A stretch of DNA of 37,790 nucleotides, from assembly GCF_002211445.1 (NCBI RefSeq), contig NZ_LSTO01000001.1, positions 715,681 through 753,470 on the forward strand. The letters run 5' to 3'. The DNA comes from Noviherbaspirillum denitrificans. GTDB taxonomy: Bacteria; Pseudomonadota; Gammaproteobacteria; Burkholderiales; Burkholderiaceae_D. The position numbers were made by a program, and so were the translations under genes. How positions within the stretch are numbered: position 1 is the stretch's first letter; each line of letters starts with the position of its first letter. The notes under the pieces are model-generated. The model saw only the letters and a program-made list of their open reading frames with translations, did not search any database and was not told where the DNA came from. Below, in pieces: positions 1 through 8,704 of the stretch.

Positions 1-1
1 C

Positions 2-667
2 AGCCTGTACGCCAGCAAGAACGTCGCAGCCGGCAGCCACGTGTACGAAAGCTATGGCCGCCGCTGCAACGGCCGCCTGTTCGTGCACCACGGCTTCTGC
101 CTGGACAACAACGACGCCAACGAGGCCGAGATCGAACTGCCGGCACTCTTGCCCGCGCACCCGTTTGCGACCTACACCAAGGACCTCGGCACGCTGAATG
201 AAGACGTGCGTTCTTTCAAGGTGCCGCTGCAGTACGACGAAGCCAATACCAAGGCCCTGTTCTCGATGCTGCGCCTGGGCTGCCTGGAAGACATGCCCGG
301 CGTGTTCCGCACCATGGTCAACGGCGCCAAGGTCAACGACGTGCCGCCGATCAGCCGCAAGAACGAAATCGCCGCGCTGACCGCGCTCAATGGTGCCTGC
401 CAGCGCCGCCTGGAGAAGTTCCCGACCTCGATCGAACACGACGAGGCGCTCTTGGCCAATGGCGAAGTGTCGGACAAGCTGCGTTACGCGGTAGCGGTGC
501 GCCTGGGCGAGAAGAAAATCCTGCGTCACTACCAGGAACTCGCGCAGCAGGCCATCACCGTCCTGCAGAACCCGTTCTGCGACCTGCGCGACTACGCCAA
601 GGCGGACACCCGGTTCGGCGCCTATTTCCAGGCACTGCACGACAACCTCTCCAAGTCCATGGAGTAA
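2..667 (+). CDS. SET domain protein, C-terminal part (cut by window start)
   Basis: The reading frame is already open at base 2, so the gene starts before the window and only about 221 C-terminal residues are present. It opens inside the end of a SET domain: the motif ESYGRRCNGRLFVHHGF matches the ESYGKRSNGR segment of the next gene, where SET enzymes bind S-adenosylmethionine and substrate. The remainder resembles the helical C-terminal substrate-binding domain of Rubisco large-subunit methyltransferase (LSMT)-type SET proteins, including a shared PISRNEIAAL-like segment. The family methylates lysines on proteins; the bacterial target is unknown. It lies 90 bp before a full-length paralogue on the same strand, so the two look like a tandem duplication and probably one transcript. 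The GTG at 41 is internal, not a start. Confidence 0.8.
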   Translation, partial: SLYASKNVAAGSHVYESYGRRCNGRLFVHHGFCLDNNDANEAEIELPALLPAHPFATYTKDLGTLNEDVRSFKVPLQYDEANTKALFSMLRLGCLEDMPGVFRTMVNGAKVNDVPPISRKNEIAALTALNGACQRRLEKFPTSIEHDEALLANGEVSDKLRYAVAVRLGEKKILRHYQELAQQAITVLQNPFCDLRDYAKADTRFGAYFQALHDNLSKSME

Positions 668-757
668 GGCATACCGGCGTTTGAAACGCTGCTGGTAGTG
701 ACCTATCTGAAGAAGGCGGGCGCATGTGCGTCCGCCGTCCAACGGAGCGAGAAACAC

Positions 758-2314
758 ATGAGCTTGCATGAAGCCGACAGGCTGTACGAGGAAGAGCTGA
801 AAACCTTGCAGACCGACGAGGCGCAGGAGGCGGACGACCTTGGCCAGTACAAGGATGCCGATGAGCAGAAGATGCAGCGCCTGATCCAGTTCCTGGATGA
901 GAACGGCGTACTGTATCCCTCCCTGGAAATCCGTATCGTCAACGGCCTGCGCGGCGTCTATGCGACCGAGAAGATCCTCGAAGGCGAGGTGGTGCTGCAT
1001 GTGCCGCGCCGCGCGATGGTCACGACCGAGGTCGCGAAGGCGTCCAACGTCGGCCGGCGCATACAGGCAAGCCGCCGCTGGCTCAGTCCTTACGGCTATC
1101 TTGCTGCCTTCCTGCTTGAAACGAAGCGCGAAGGCGGCTTCTGGAAGCCGTACTTCGATGTGGTGCCGAGCAAGTTCCCCGGCATGCCCTTGTTCTATGA
1201 CCAGAAGCACCTGGAAATGCTCAAGGGAACCCACATCTGGCAACAGTTCATCGATGCCAAGGCATTGATGTTCGACGACTACAAGGTGGTCAAGGATTTT
1301 CTCCCGGGCCTGACGCTGCATGAATTCGCGCTTGCCCGCATGGCGGTGACGACCCGCGTGTACAAGCTGATGATCGACGGTTACGAGACCTTGGGCATGG
1401 TGCCGCTGGCCGACATGCTCAACCACACCTCGCCGTCGCCGACGCACTGGACCGGGCGCGCCACGCACGGCTTTACCATCATGGCGCTGACCGACCTGCA
1501 GGCCGGCGGCGAAATCCTGGAAAGCTACGGCAAGCGAAGCAACGGCCGCTGGCTGATGAGCCACGGCTTGTGCATGGAAGTGAACCCGGACAACCTGGTC
1601 GAGTTCGACCTTCCGGAAATCCGCAAGAAACATCCGTTCTTCAATGCCACGCGCAAGCTCGGCTGGGTATCGCGCAAGCAGCGTCATTTCCTCGTGACGA
1701 ACGATTACGACAGTGACGACGTGCGCCACATGTTCAGTTACCTGCGTCTGGCGAACTGCACCGACATCGAGCGCACGCGCAAGGCGGTTGTCGAGCTCGG
1801 ACGCGTCGATCCGGAAGAGGATGACAGCGCCAAGGCCTCGAAAAAGAACCGGCAGAAGAAGGCGAAGGACCAGTCGAAGGTCCACCCGATCAGTGTCAGG
1901 AACGAGATCGCCGCGCTGCGCATGCTGGTGGCGGCGACCGAGCGTGCGTTCGAGCGTTACACCACGACGCTGGAGCAGGATGAGCAGGCGCTGAAGGACC
2001 CGGACCTGGCGTGGACCATGCGCTTTGCGACCATGGCCGCGGTGTCCGAGAAGCGGCTCCTCAAGTTCTACCTGGACATGGCGCGCACGGCAATCGGTGT
2101 CCTGGAAAGTTCGCCGTTCCGGCTGGCACGCGCGGTAGGCGAACAGGTGCGCAAGGGCAAACCGTACGAGAAATACTTCCGGCATCTGCAGGAACATCTC
2201 GACGTTTTCAGCCCCTTCTGGCACGTGTCGCGCCTGCCGACCAAGAAGCATCGTCCGGCCGTTCATCGCAAGCAGGAACACGGCCGCAAGACTACGCACG
2301 GGGCGTTTGCCTGA
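758..2314 (+). CDS. SET domain lysine methyltransferase-like protein (518 aa)
   Basis: A putative protein lysine methyltransferase of the LSMT/SETD type. Visible parts: an acidic N-terminal helical stretch (about 1-45), a SET start near residues 60-85 (GLRGVYATEKILEGE), the conserved DMLNHT motif (about residue 220), the ESYGKRSNGR motif (about 255), then a helical C-terminal domain. A lysine-rich insertion (ASKKNRQKKAKDQSK, about residues 365-380) and a basic tail are not in the upstream paralogue as far as it is visible. I chose ATG 758 because GGAG at 743-746 lies 11 bases before it; an in-frame GTG at 698 has no such site. The target protein is unknown. A strong hairpin follows the stop. 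Confidence 0.8.
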   Translation: MSLHEADRLYEEELKTLQTDEAQEADDLGQYKDADEQKMQRLIQFLDENGVLYPSLEIRIVNGLRGVYATEKILEGEVVLHVPRRAMVTTEVAKASNVGRRIQASRRWLSPYGYLAAFLLETKREGGFWKPYFDVVPSKFPGMPLFYDQKHLEMLKGTHIWQQFIDAKALMFDDYKVVKDFLPGLTLHEFALARMAVTTRVYKLMIDGYETLGMVPLADMLNHTSPSPTHWTGRATHGFTIMALTDLQAGGEILESYGKRSNGRWLMSHGLCMEVNPDNLVEFDLPEIRKKHPFFNATRKLGWVSRKQRHFLVTNDYDSDDVRHMFSYLRLANCTDIERTRKAVVELGRVDPEEDDSAKASKKNRQKKAKDQSKVHPISVRNEIAALRMLVAATERAFERYTTTLEQDEQALKDPDLAWTMRFATMAAVSEKRLLKFYLDMARTAIGVLESSPFRLARAVGEQVRKGKPYEKYFRHLQEHLDVFSPFWHVSRLPTKKHRPAVHRKQEHGRKTTHGAFA

Positions 2315-2323
2315 CGTGCGCCG

Positions 2324-2356
2324 GCCACGCCTGCGGTTTCCTGCCGCAGGCGTGGC
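2324..2356 (+). terminator. Hairpin after the SET genes
   Basis: A perfect 13-bp inverted repeat (GCCACGCCTGCGG and its complement) with a 7-base loop starts 10 bases after the stop. There is no T-run after it, so it may be a weak terminator or an mRNA-stabilising stem. A second, weaker stem (about 2372-2395) follows before the next gene. Confidence 0.5.
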
Positions 2357-2410
2357 AGAGAGTGTTATGAAGCAGGGATGGGCATCCGTCCCTGCCTCAT
2401 AGCACCCTCT

Positions 2411-3130
2411 ATGGAGCACACCTTGAGCATTGCCTGTTATATCCGAGACGACAGCATGTACGGCCAGGTGCTGGACGTTCTTGCGCGCCACGGTTTCCAC
2501 TGCATCCGCTTCACCAGCGATGCCGATCTGCTGGAGGCACTCGCTTCCAACCTGTCCACCGTCGTTCTCGCGGCACGCAGCGAAATTGCCGCAGGCAGCA
2601 TCCGTTCCTGGCGGGCATGCCGCGAGCGCGCGCTGCCGGTCATCATCCTGTCGCCGGCTGTCGGCGGCGAATCCACGGTGCGGGTGCTCGATGAAGGCGC
2701 CGACGACGTCGTCGCACTCGCAATGGGGCATGACGAATTCGCCGCACGCCTGAACGCCGTCCTGCGCGCCTACCAGGCCGACATACCCCGCCACAGCATT
2801 TCGCTTGCCGGTTTCGAGTTCGACGTCGAATTGAAAATGGCCGCCGACCGCGGCAGGATCGTCGAATTGACGCCTGCCGAATTCTCACTGGCGTGGCTGC
2901 TCTTCTCCTGTCCCGGGACATTCCTGTCGCGCGACGCGCTCTCGATGGCCGTCTGCGGGCGCGCCGGCGACATTGCCAGCCGCACCCTGGAACAGCACAT
3001 CTACAAGCTGCGCCGCAAGCTCAAGCTGCTGCCGGACCGCGGCGTGCAGATCCGCATGGCCAGCGGTCGCGGCTACATCCTTGAAATCGTTGAACCGTTC
3101 GTGCAGGAGGCGCGCGAACGAGGCGCATGA
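2411..3130 (+). CDS. OmpR-family response regulator with degenerate receiver
   Basis: A 239-residue protein with the layout of OmpR/PhoB regulators: a receiver-like fold (about 5-120) and a C-terminal winged-helix DNA-binding domain (about 130-228) with typical ELTPAEFSLAWLL and LEQHIYKLRRKL segments and a GRGYIL wing. The receiver keeps the first acidic pair (D13, D14) and a serine (S81), but the strand that normally carries the phosphorylated aspartate reads TVVLAARSE, with alanine near residue 55. The usual lysine near residue 104 is also absent. It is therefore probably not controlled by ordinary phosphorylation. No histidine kinase is adjacent. The start is uncertain: ATG 2411 has no clear ribosome site, while a TTG at 2423 has GGAG 6 bases upstream. 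DNA targets are unknown. Confidence 0.82.
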   Translation: MEHTLSIACYIRDDSMYGQVLDVLARHGFHCIRFTSDADLLEALASNLSTVVLAARSEIAAGSIRSWRACRERALPVIILSPAVGGESTVRVLDEGADDVVALAMGHDEFAARLNAVLRAYQADIPRHSISLAGFEFDVELKMAADRGRIVELTPAEFSLAWLLFSCPGTFLSRDALSMAVCGRAGDIASRTLEQHIYKLRRKLKLLPDRGVQIRMASGRGYILEIVEPFVQEARERGA

Positions 3131-3192
3131 GTAACGCACGGTGCCCGTGAGGGCAAGCTCCGAAATTTTCAAAATTTTTCTTTGTTGCCTGC

Positions 3193-3230
3193 TTGAAAAC
3201 CGATTGCTCTTTTACTAAGTGCTGATTACC
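3193..3230 (+). promoter_or_regulatory. Candidate promoter of first repeat protein
   Basis: TTGAAA (3193-3198), a 17-base spacer and TAAGTG (3216-3221), inside ACTAAGTG and followed by TTACC (3226-3230). The same elements at the same spacing occur before the paralogue at 5011 (4941-4978), which is the main reason for calling it. The -10 match to TATAAT is poor. Confidence 0.45.
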
Positions 3231-3284
3231 CCTTGTTGATTTACGAAGTGGTGGGTACCCCGACGTCAAGTAATAGGAGCAGTC

Positions 3285-4850
3285 ATGACAAATCCAGTAA
3301 AGAACAGACCGGTACCGGTTGCGCCGCCACCGCCGCCACCGCCGCCTCCGGCACCAAAGAATGAACAGAAGAATGATCCGGTCCCGATGCCGAAAGGTTC
3401 GGCGAACGGGTTCCCGCCCCAGCCGGAAAATACCTACAACCGGCCGCCTGCGATGCCGAAGATGTATACGACAGGAGGCGACCTGCCGAAGGGTCCTGAC
3501 CTGCCGAAGGGTCCCGACCTGCCGAAGGGTCCTGACCTACCGAAGGGTCCTGACCTACCGAAGGGTCCCGACCTGCCAAAGGGTCCTGACCTGCCAAAGG
3601 GCCCCGATGCGCCAAAATTGCCGCCGATGGAGCCTGTCAAGGACGCAAAAGGCGAGCAAGTGAAGACACCGGACGGAAATCCGGTCGTCAAGGACAGCTT
3701 CGGCGTCAATATCGCAGTCGACCCGGCCACCGGCCAACCGTTGAAGGATCCGAAAACGGGTGCCCCGGTCATCCTGGACGACAAGGGCAATCCGACCGAT
3801 GCGCCTGACAAGATCATTCCGCCCAAGGCCGATAGCAAGTCGCCAGGGGCCGGCCCGCTCCCGGGCGACGGCAAGACGCCGACCGATCCCAAGGCACCGG
3901 ACGCCGGTTTGCCGCCGGGTGACAGCAAGGCCCCGGACGCCGCTGCGCCTGGACCTGACAGCAAGGCCCCGGGGGCTGCGCCGCCTGGACCGGATGGCAA
4001 GGCGCCGGACGCTGCTGCGCCTGGACCGGATGGCAAGGCGCCGGACGCTGCTGCGCCTGGACCGGATGGCAAGGCCCCGGGCGCCGCTCCGCCTGGACCG
4101 GATGGCAAGGGTCCGGACGCCGCTCCGCCTGGACCGGATGGCAAGGCTCCGGACGCCGCTGCGCCTGGACCGGATGGCAAGGCCCCGGATGCCGCTCCGC
4201 CTGGAGGCGATGGCAAGGCCCCGGACGCCGCTCCGCCTGGAGGCGATGCCAAGGGCCCAACCGAGCCCAAGTCTCCGATCGACAGCCCGGTGCCTGGCGG
4301 CCCCAAGGCTCCGGATGAACCCAAGGCCGGCGGCCATGACGATTGCTGCTGCGATGACGAACCGGATGCACCTGACGATGCCCCGGCTGCCCCGCCGGGC
4401 GGCCCGGGTGAGGCGTCGGACATCCCCGGCGGTCCGGACGGCATGCCTTCCGATGGCGAGGGACCGAAGGTCGTGGTCTACACCGACAAGAACGGTGTCA
4501 ACCACTACTACGACGCAACGACCGGCGAGAAGATCACCGATCCCAACGATCCGCGTTTGCCTGTGATCTATGCCGACAAGAACGGCAAGATCCACTACTA
4601 CGATCGTCAGACCGGCGAGAAGATCACCGATCCCAACGATCCGCGCATGCCGATGGAACTGCCGAAGGAGATGCCAAAGAGCAATATCACGATGCCAAGC
4701 CCGGGAGGTATTCCACAGGGCATGCCGGGACCGCTGCCCGATCTTCCGACGGGCGATATCCCTGGCATGCCGCCGGGAGGGATGCCGGGTATGTCACCTG
4801 GAGGAATGCCGGGTATGCCGTCGGACATTCCGACGGAACCCTCGGTATAA
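3285..4850 (+). CDS. Proline/glycine-rich tandem-repeat protein, unknown function (521 aa)
   Basis: I do not recognise the family. AGGAG (3275-3279) 5 bases before the ATG supports the start. No signal peptide or membrane segment is seen, so it is probably cytosolic unless exported by an unusual route. Layout: a polyproline stretch (residues 9-20); seven copies of LPKGPD (18 bp each); a segment like one in the next gene (DPKTGAPVILDDKGNPTDAP); eight 12-residue units of the type GPDGKAPDAAAP (36 bp each); an acidic patch holding a CCC triplet (GGHDDCCCDDEPD); two 29-residue units built around HYYD..TGEKITDPNDPR; and a G-M-P rich tail. The extreme P/G/D/K bias suggests an extended, disordered chain, perhaps structural or surface-related; this is inference. 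Its paralogue is directly downstream. Confidence 0.7.
   Translation: MTNPVKNRPVPVAPPPPPPPPPAPKNEQKNDPVPMPKGSANGFPPQPENTYNRPPAMPKMYTTGGDLPKGPDLPKGPDLPKGPDLPKGPDLPKGPDLPKGPDLPKGPDAPKLPPMEPVKDAKGEQVKTPDGNPVVKDSFGVNIAVDPATGQPLKDPKTGAPVILDDKGNPTDAPDKIIPPKADSKSPGAGPLPGDGKTPTDPKAPDAGLPPGDSKAPDAAAPGPDSKAPGAAPPGPDGKAPDAAAPGPDGKAPDAAAPGPDGKAPGAAPPGPDGKGPDAAPPGPDGKAPDAAAPGPDGKAPDAAPPGGDGKAPDAAPPGGDAKGPTEPKSPIDSPVPGGPKAPDEPKAGGHDDCCCDDEPDAPDDAPAAPPGGPGEASDIPGGPDGMPSDGEGPKVVVYTDKNGVNHYYDATTGEKITDPNDPRLPVIYADKNGKIHYYDRQTGEKITDPNDPRMPMELPKEMPKSNITMPSPGGIPQGMPGPLPDLPTGDIPGMPPGGMPGMSPGGMPGMPSDIPTEPSV
3483..3608 (+). repeat. Seven 18-bp tandem repeats inside the coding region
   Basis: Seven in-frame copies of an 18-bp unit encoding LPKGPD, differing only at synonymous third positions. 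This shows selection on the peptide and makes copy-number change by slippage possible. Confidence 0.9.
3951..4238 (+). repeat. Eight 36-bp tandem repeats inside the coding region
   Basis: Eight in-frame 36-bp units encoding 12-residue peptides of the pattern G-(P/G)-D-(G/S)-K-(A/G)-P-(D/G)-A-A-(A/P)-P. Units vary at a few residues and degrade on both sides. Confidence 0.88.
4476..4652 (+). repeat. Two 29-residue units, third copy in next gene
   Basis: Two tandem copies of a 29-residue unit (4476-4562 and 4566-4652) with core HYYD..TGEKITDPNDPR. A third copy lies at 5542-5628 in the neighbouring paralogue. This is the most globular-looking and best conserved part of both proteins. Confidence 0.85.
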
Positions 4851-4900
4851 GGCTGTCTGTCTGAATCACCTTGCCGGTCCCTCCTGGCCGGCATTGCATA

Positions 4901-4940
4901 AAAACCGCTTCGTGTTCACGCACGAAGCGGTTTTTCTTTA
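4901..4940 (+). terminator. Rho-independent terminator
   Basis: A perfect 14-bp stem (4901-4914 with 4921-4934), 6-base loop TTCACG, ending in TTTTTCTTT. It separates transcription of the two repeat-protein genes. Confidence 0.9.
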
Positions 4941-4978
4941 TTGAAACCGGCGCGCATTTTCACTATGTGATAGTTACC
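4941..4978 (+). promoter_or_regulatory. Candidate promoter of second repeat protein
   Basis: TTGAAA (4941-4946), 17-base spacer and TATGTG (4964-4969), overlapping the perfect inverted repeat ACTAT-GTG-ATAGT (4962-4974) and followed by TTACC. All three elements match the layout at 3193-3230 before the paralogue. Confidence 0.5.
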
Positions 4979-5010
4979 GGCCAATTTCATTCAAGCAGAG
5001 GAGACACGTC

Positions 5011-5691
5011 ATGCCGCCACCAGTAAGCAACAAGCCTCCGGTCAAACCGCAGGCGCCGCAACAAGGCAATAACGAACCGAAGAAGGACTCTGCCCCGAAG
5101 CAGCCCGCGGAGCAGAAGAAGAACGACAAGAGCCAGCCGGATAACACCGTCAGCCGGCCGGATCCGTGGCCGAAGAAGGACCCGAACGCTGCTGCGCCGA
5201 AGAAGCCGTTCGATCCTGTTACGACGGCAGACGGGCAGGGTGTCGTGAACGAGAAAAACCTTCCTGTGGCGCGGGACAACAATGGCGTGATCGTCGCCAC
5301 CGACCGCTACGGCAACGGTCCGGTACTGGATGACAGGACCGGCAATCCGGCGATCCTCGACGAACAGGGCAAACCGGGCGATGCGCCGGAATCGATTAAA
5401 CCGGATCCGACTGTCAAGACGACAGATCCGACGAGCCCGGATTATCCGAAGTACCAAATTAACGAGAACAAGGGCAAGACCACCTTCTTCGACAAGGACG
5501 GCAAGGCCATTCCGCCGAACGGCGAGGGATCACCGGTGGCGGTCTACACCGACAAGGCCGGCGAGAATCACTACTACGATCGCAAGACCGGCGAGAAAAT
5601 CACGGATCCGAACGACGCGCGCCTGCCGGCAAACCTGCCGAAGGATGGTCCGAACGCACTGCCGCCGCCAACCGTGGAAACGCCCACCTGA
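5011..5691 (+). CDS. Paralogous repeat-family protein, unknown function (226 aa)
   Basis: A shorter relative of the preceding gene. Its N-terminus is rich in P, K and Q. Residues about 70-135 (ATDRYGNGPVLDDRTGNPAILDEQGKPGDAP) align with the middle segment of the larger protein, and the C-terminus carries one copy of the 29-residue HYYD unit (5542-5628). It has none of the LPKGPD or GPDGKAPDAA arrays and no cysteine patch, so those are expansions in, or losses from, one copy. GAGGAGA (about 4998-5004) precedes the ATG at a good distance. No signal peptide or membrane segment is visible. It has its own promoter after a terminator, so the pair is probably co-regulated rather than co-transcribed. 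Function unknown. Confidence 0.7.
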   Translation: MPPPVSNKPPVKPQAPQQGNNEPKKDSAPKQPAEQKKNDKSQPDNTVSRPDPWPKKDPNAAAPKKPFDPVTTADGQGVVNEKNLPVARDNNGVIVATDRYGNGPVLDDRTGNPAILDEQGKPGDAPESIKPDPTVKTTDPTSPDYPKYQINENKGKTTFFDKDGKAIPPNGEGSPVAVYTDKAGENHYYDRKTGEKITDPNDARLPANLPKDGPNALPPPTVETPT

Positions 5692-5734
5692 CAAGGTTTT
5701 GCCAGGCAATGGGCAGTCGGTGTAATGATCCGGA

Positions 5735-5763
5735 GGCGGGCAGGGCAGCTGCCGTTGCCCGCC
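5735..5763. terminator. Inverted repeat between convergent genes
   Basis: GGCGGGCA (5735-5742) pairs with TGCCCGCC (5756-5763), with an inner self-complementary GGCAGCTGCC. It sits between the convergent genes ending at 5691 and 5768 and may end both transcripts, though no clear T-run follows. Confidence 0.45.
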
Positions 5764-5767
5764 AGGC

Positions 5768-6055
5768 TTAGCGCGTCACGTACAGGAACAGCAGCGCCGC
5801 GCTGGCGATCGCCGACACGGGAACCACCATGCCTGCGCCGCAGATCAAGTTGCGCAGCGTGGTGCGTGCCTTCTTCTCGACGCGGGCATTGCGCTCGCTG
5901 ATGATCTTCTCGAAATGCGCCTCCGCCAGCAGGTCGGGCGCCATGCCTTCGGTGGACGCGAGACGTTCCGCATAGCGTTCCACTTCGGATTCGTTCAGGT
6001 GCATGTTGCGCAGCGCGTCGGCATAGGCGCGCTTGAATTCGGTTGTGACATTCAT
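5768..6055 (-). CDS. Small membrane-anchored protein, unknown function (95 aa)
   Basis: Starts at ATG 6055, where the upstream strand reads CGGAG seven bases before the start; the longer open frame upstream looks non-coding. The protein begins with a charged helical region (EFKRAYADALRNMHLNESEVERYAERLAS) and ends with one hydrophobic segment (about residues 70-92) followed by VTR. This fits a single-pass tail-anchored inner-membrane protein with its soluble part in the cytosol. I do not recognise the family. It is divergent from polB. Confidence 0.65.
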   Translation of the reverse strand: MNVTTEFKRAYADALRNMHLNESEVERYAERLASTEGMAPDLLAEAHFEKIISERNARVEKKARTTLRNLICGAGMVVPVSAIASAALLFLYVTR

Positions 6056-6269
6056 TTCAAACTCCGTGTGCAGCGACTTGATTACTCCTTGGAAATTATA
6101 GGACTGCGTTGCACTGCGGCAAGGGTGGTGGACCTGCCATTCCGTACTACTTTGATTCAGGTCATAAAAAGTGTTGCGATAGTCCGAATGCTTCGTGTCC
6201 CGACTTTTCCATCCCTGTGCCGGACAAGCTCTACAATCGAGGCGATACAGCACTGACTCAAGGTTGACG

Positions 6270-8627
6270 TTGGAACAACACAAGCACGGCTTCCTGCTCA
6301 CGCGGCATTGGCGGGACACGGCCGCAGGTACGGAAGTCGAAGTCTGGCTGGCGACGGACGATGGTCCGCGCAGGATCCGTCTCGCCCCGCAAACCTCGGT
6401 CGCCTTCATCCCCGCCGCACAGCGCGAGCAGGCGGACGCGGCTTTGCGCGGCGAACGCGGCTGCGAGCTGCGTTCGCTTGCACTGTCGGATTTCCAGCGC
6501 CGCCCGGTGCTGGGACTGTACTGCCGCCAATACCGCCACCTGCTGAAGCTGGAAAAGCGCCTGCGTGAGCACGGTGTCGATGTCTATGAAGCCGACGTGC
6601 GCCCGCCCGAGCGCTACCTGATGGAACGCTTCATCACCGCGCCGGTGCAGTTCGACGGACGGCACGATCCTGATGGCGGAGCGACGCTGCTCGACGGCCA
6701 GATGAAACCGGCGCAGGGCTATCGTCCGCGCTTGCGCCTCGTGTCCCTCGATATCGAAACCAGCGCCCGTGGCGACCTCTATTCGATCGCGCTGGAAGGT
6801 TGCGGCCAGCGGCAGGTCTACATGCTCGGGCCGAAGAACGGGAATGACGACGTGCGCGATTTCGATCTCGATTATTGCGAGACGCGGGCAGAAATACTTG
6901 AGCGCTTGAACACCTGGCTGCAGCAACACGACCCCGATGCCATCATCGGCTGGAACCTCGTGCAGTTCGACCTGCGTGTGCTGCGACAGCATGCGGAAAG
7001 AACAGGCATACCCCTGCGCCTCGGACGCGACGGCAGCGACATGGAATGGCGCGAGCACACCCGCGGCCAGCACTACTTCGCCGGCGCGGCGGGCCGCCTC
7101 ATCATCGACGGCATCGAAGCGCTGCGCTCGGCGACCTGGAACTTCCCGTCCTTCAGCCTCGAATCCGTCTCGCAGACCCTGCTCGGCGAAGGCAAGTCCA
7201 TTGACAATCCCTACGACCGCATGGCGGAAATCCAGCGCCGCTTCGACGAGGACAAGCCGGCGCTGGCGCGCTACAACCTGAAGGACTGCGAGCTGGTCAC
7301 GCGCATCTTCGACAAGACCAGGATCATGGACTTCCTGCTGGAGCGCGCCAGCGTGACCGGCCTGGCGGCCGACCGCAGCGGCGGCTCGGTGGCGGCCTTC
7401 GAACATCTCTACATGCCGCTGATGCACCGCCAGGGCTATGTCGCGCCCAACCTTGGCGATGTCGAGGGAGAGGGCAGTCCGGGCGGTTTCGTGATGGATT
7501 CACGCTCCGGCCTGTACGACTCGGTGATGGTGCTCGATTACAAGAGCCTCTATCCGTCCATCATCCGCACCTTCCTGATTGATCCCGTGGGGCTGGTGGA
7601 AGGCACCGGCAATCCCGACGAAAGTACATCGGTGCCAGGATTCCGCGGCGCGCGCTTTTCGCGCGACAAGCATTGCCTGCCGCAGATCGTCACCCAGGTC
7701 TGGCAGGGGCGCGACGCCGCCAAGCGCGAGGGCAACCAGCCGCTGTCGCAGGCGCTCAAGATCATCATGAATGCCTTCTACGGCGTGCTCGGTTCCAGCG
7801 GCTGCCGTTTCTTCGATCCGCGACTCGCATCCTCGATCACCATGCGCGGCCACGAAATCATGCAGCGCACGCGCAAGCTGATCGAGGAACAGGGCTACCC
7901 GGTCATCTATGGCGACACCGATTCCACCTTTGTCTGGCTCAGGCGGCCGCATACGGAAGAGCAGGCGCTGGAGATCGGCAACACGCTGGTGCGCCACGTC
8001 AACCAGTGGTGGCAGCGGCACCTGCGCGAGGAATTCGGCCTCGACAGCGCGCTGGAACTGGAGTTTGACACGCACTACCAGCGCTTCCTGATGCCGACCA
8101 TCCGCGGCTCGGACGAAGGCAGCAAGAAACGCTATGCGGGACTGGTCGCGGGCGGCGAGCTGGTGTTCAAGGGGCTGGAATCGGTGCGCACCGACTGGAC
8201 ACCGCTGGCGCAGCAGTTCCAGCAGGGGCTGTACCGGCGCATCTTCAATGGCGAACCTTACCGGGACTATGTGCGCGACTACGTGGAAAGCACGCGCGGC
8301 GGCGCCTTCGACGAACTGCTGGTGTACCGCAAGCGGCTGCGCCGGCCGCTGGACGAATACCAGCGCAACGTGCCGCCGCACGTGCGCGCGGCACGCATCG
8401 CCGATGAATACAACCGCGAGCAGGGGCGTCCGCAGCAATACCAGAACGGCGGATGGATACGCTACGTGATGACGCTGGCGGGGCCGGAACCGCTTGAGAC
8501 GCAGCGTTCGCCGATCGACTACGAGCACTACATCGAGCGCCAGCTGCAGCCGGTGGCGGACGGCATCCTGCCGTTCATCGATGATGATTTTGCGTTGTTG
8601 ACGAGCAGGCAACAAATGTTGTTTTGA
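6270..8627 (+). CDS. polB: DNA polymerase II (family B)
   Basis: A family B DNA polymerase with 3'-5' proofreading, used in DNA repair and replication restart. All landmarks are present: exonuclease motif I (LDIE, about D161/E163), motif II ([11 protein letters not shown], about 226-236), motif III (YNLKDCELV, about 335), polymerase motif A ([14 protein letters not shown], about 422-435), motif B ([13 protein letters not shown], about 497-509) and motif C (YGDTDST, about 547-553). From the TTG at 6270 the protein is about 785 residues, very close to E. coli Pol II. That start also gives the typical [11 protein letters not shown] opening and has AAGG six bases upstream; TTG 6264 is an alternative. 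I saw no clear LexA box upstream. Confidence 0.95.
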   Translation: MEQHKHGFLLTRHWRDTAAGTEVEVWLATDDGPRRIRLAPQTSVAFIPAAQREQADAALRGERGCELRSLALSDFQRRPVLGLYCRQYRHLLKLEKRLREHGVDVYEADVRPPERYLMERFITAPVQFDGRHDPDGGATLLDGQMKPAQGYRPRLRLVSLDIETSARGDLYSIALEGCGQRQVYMLGPKNGNDDVRDFDLDYCETRAEILERLNTWLQQHDPDAIIGWNLVQFDLRVLRQHAERTGIPLRLGRDGSDMEWREHTRGQHYFAGAAGRLIIDGIEALRSATWNFPSFSLESVSQTLLGEGKSIDNPYDRMAEIQRRFDEDKPALARYNLKDCELVTRIFDKTRIMDFLLERASVTGLAADRSGGSVAAFEHLYMPLMHRQGYVAPNLGDVEGEGSPGGFVMDSRSGLYDSVMVLDYKSLYPSIIRTFLIDPVGLVEGTGNPDESTSVPGFRGARFSRDKHCLPQIVTQVWQGRDAAKREGNQPLSQALKIIMNAFYGVLGSSGCRFFDPRLASSITMRGHEIMQRTRKLIEEQGYPVIYGDTDSTFVWLRRPHTEEQALEIGNTLVRHVNQWWQRHLREEFGLDSALELEFDTHYQRFLMPTIRGSDEGSKKRYAGLVAGGELVFKGLESVRTDWTPLAQQFQQGLYRRIFNGEPYRDYVRDYVESTRGGAFDELLVYRKRLRRPLDEYQRNVPPHVRAARIADEYNREQGRPQQYQNGGWIRYVMTLAGPEPLETQRSPIDYEHYIERQLQPVADGILPFIDDDFALLTSRQQMLF

Positions 8628-8704
8628 TCGGGATGGTGTCGATTTTGCCCGGTGCCGAACGTCGTGGAAACAGCAGTATCCCAACCACTGAAAAGGAGAT
8701 CTCC

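Noticed and set aside
3483-4238. Tandem 18-bp and 36-bp repeats as a CRISPR array
   Set aside because: Units are contiguous with no unique spacers, stay in frame and vary synonymously, so they are coding repeats.
3434-4595. Repeat-rich minus-strand frames over the repeat-protein gene
   Set aside because: They are mirror readings of the plus-strand repeats. The plus frame has the ribosome site, the terminator and a paralogue.
6152-6165. TTGATTCAGGTCAT between the small membrane protein and polB as an FNR box
   Set aside because: Last base mismatched, no fitting -10, and no functional reason for oxygen control of either neighbour.
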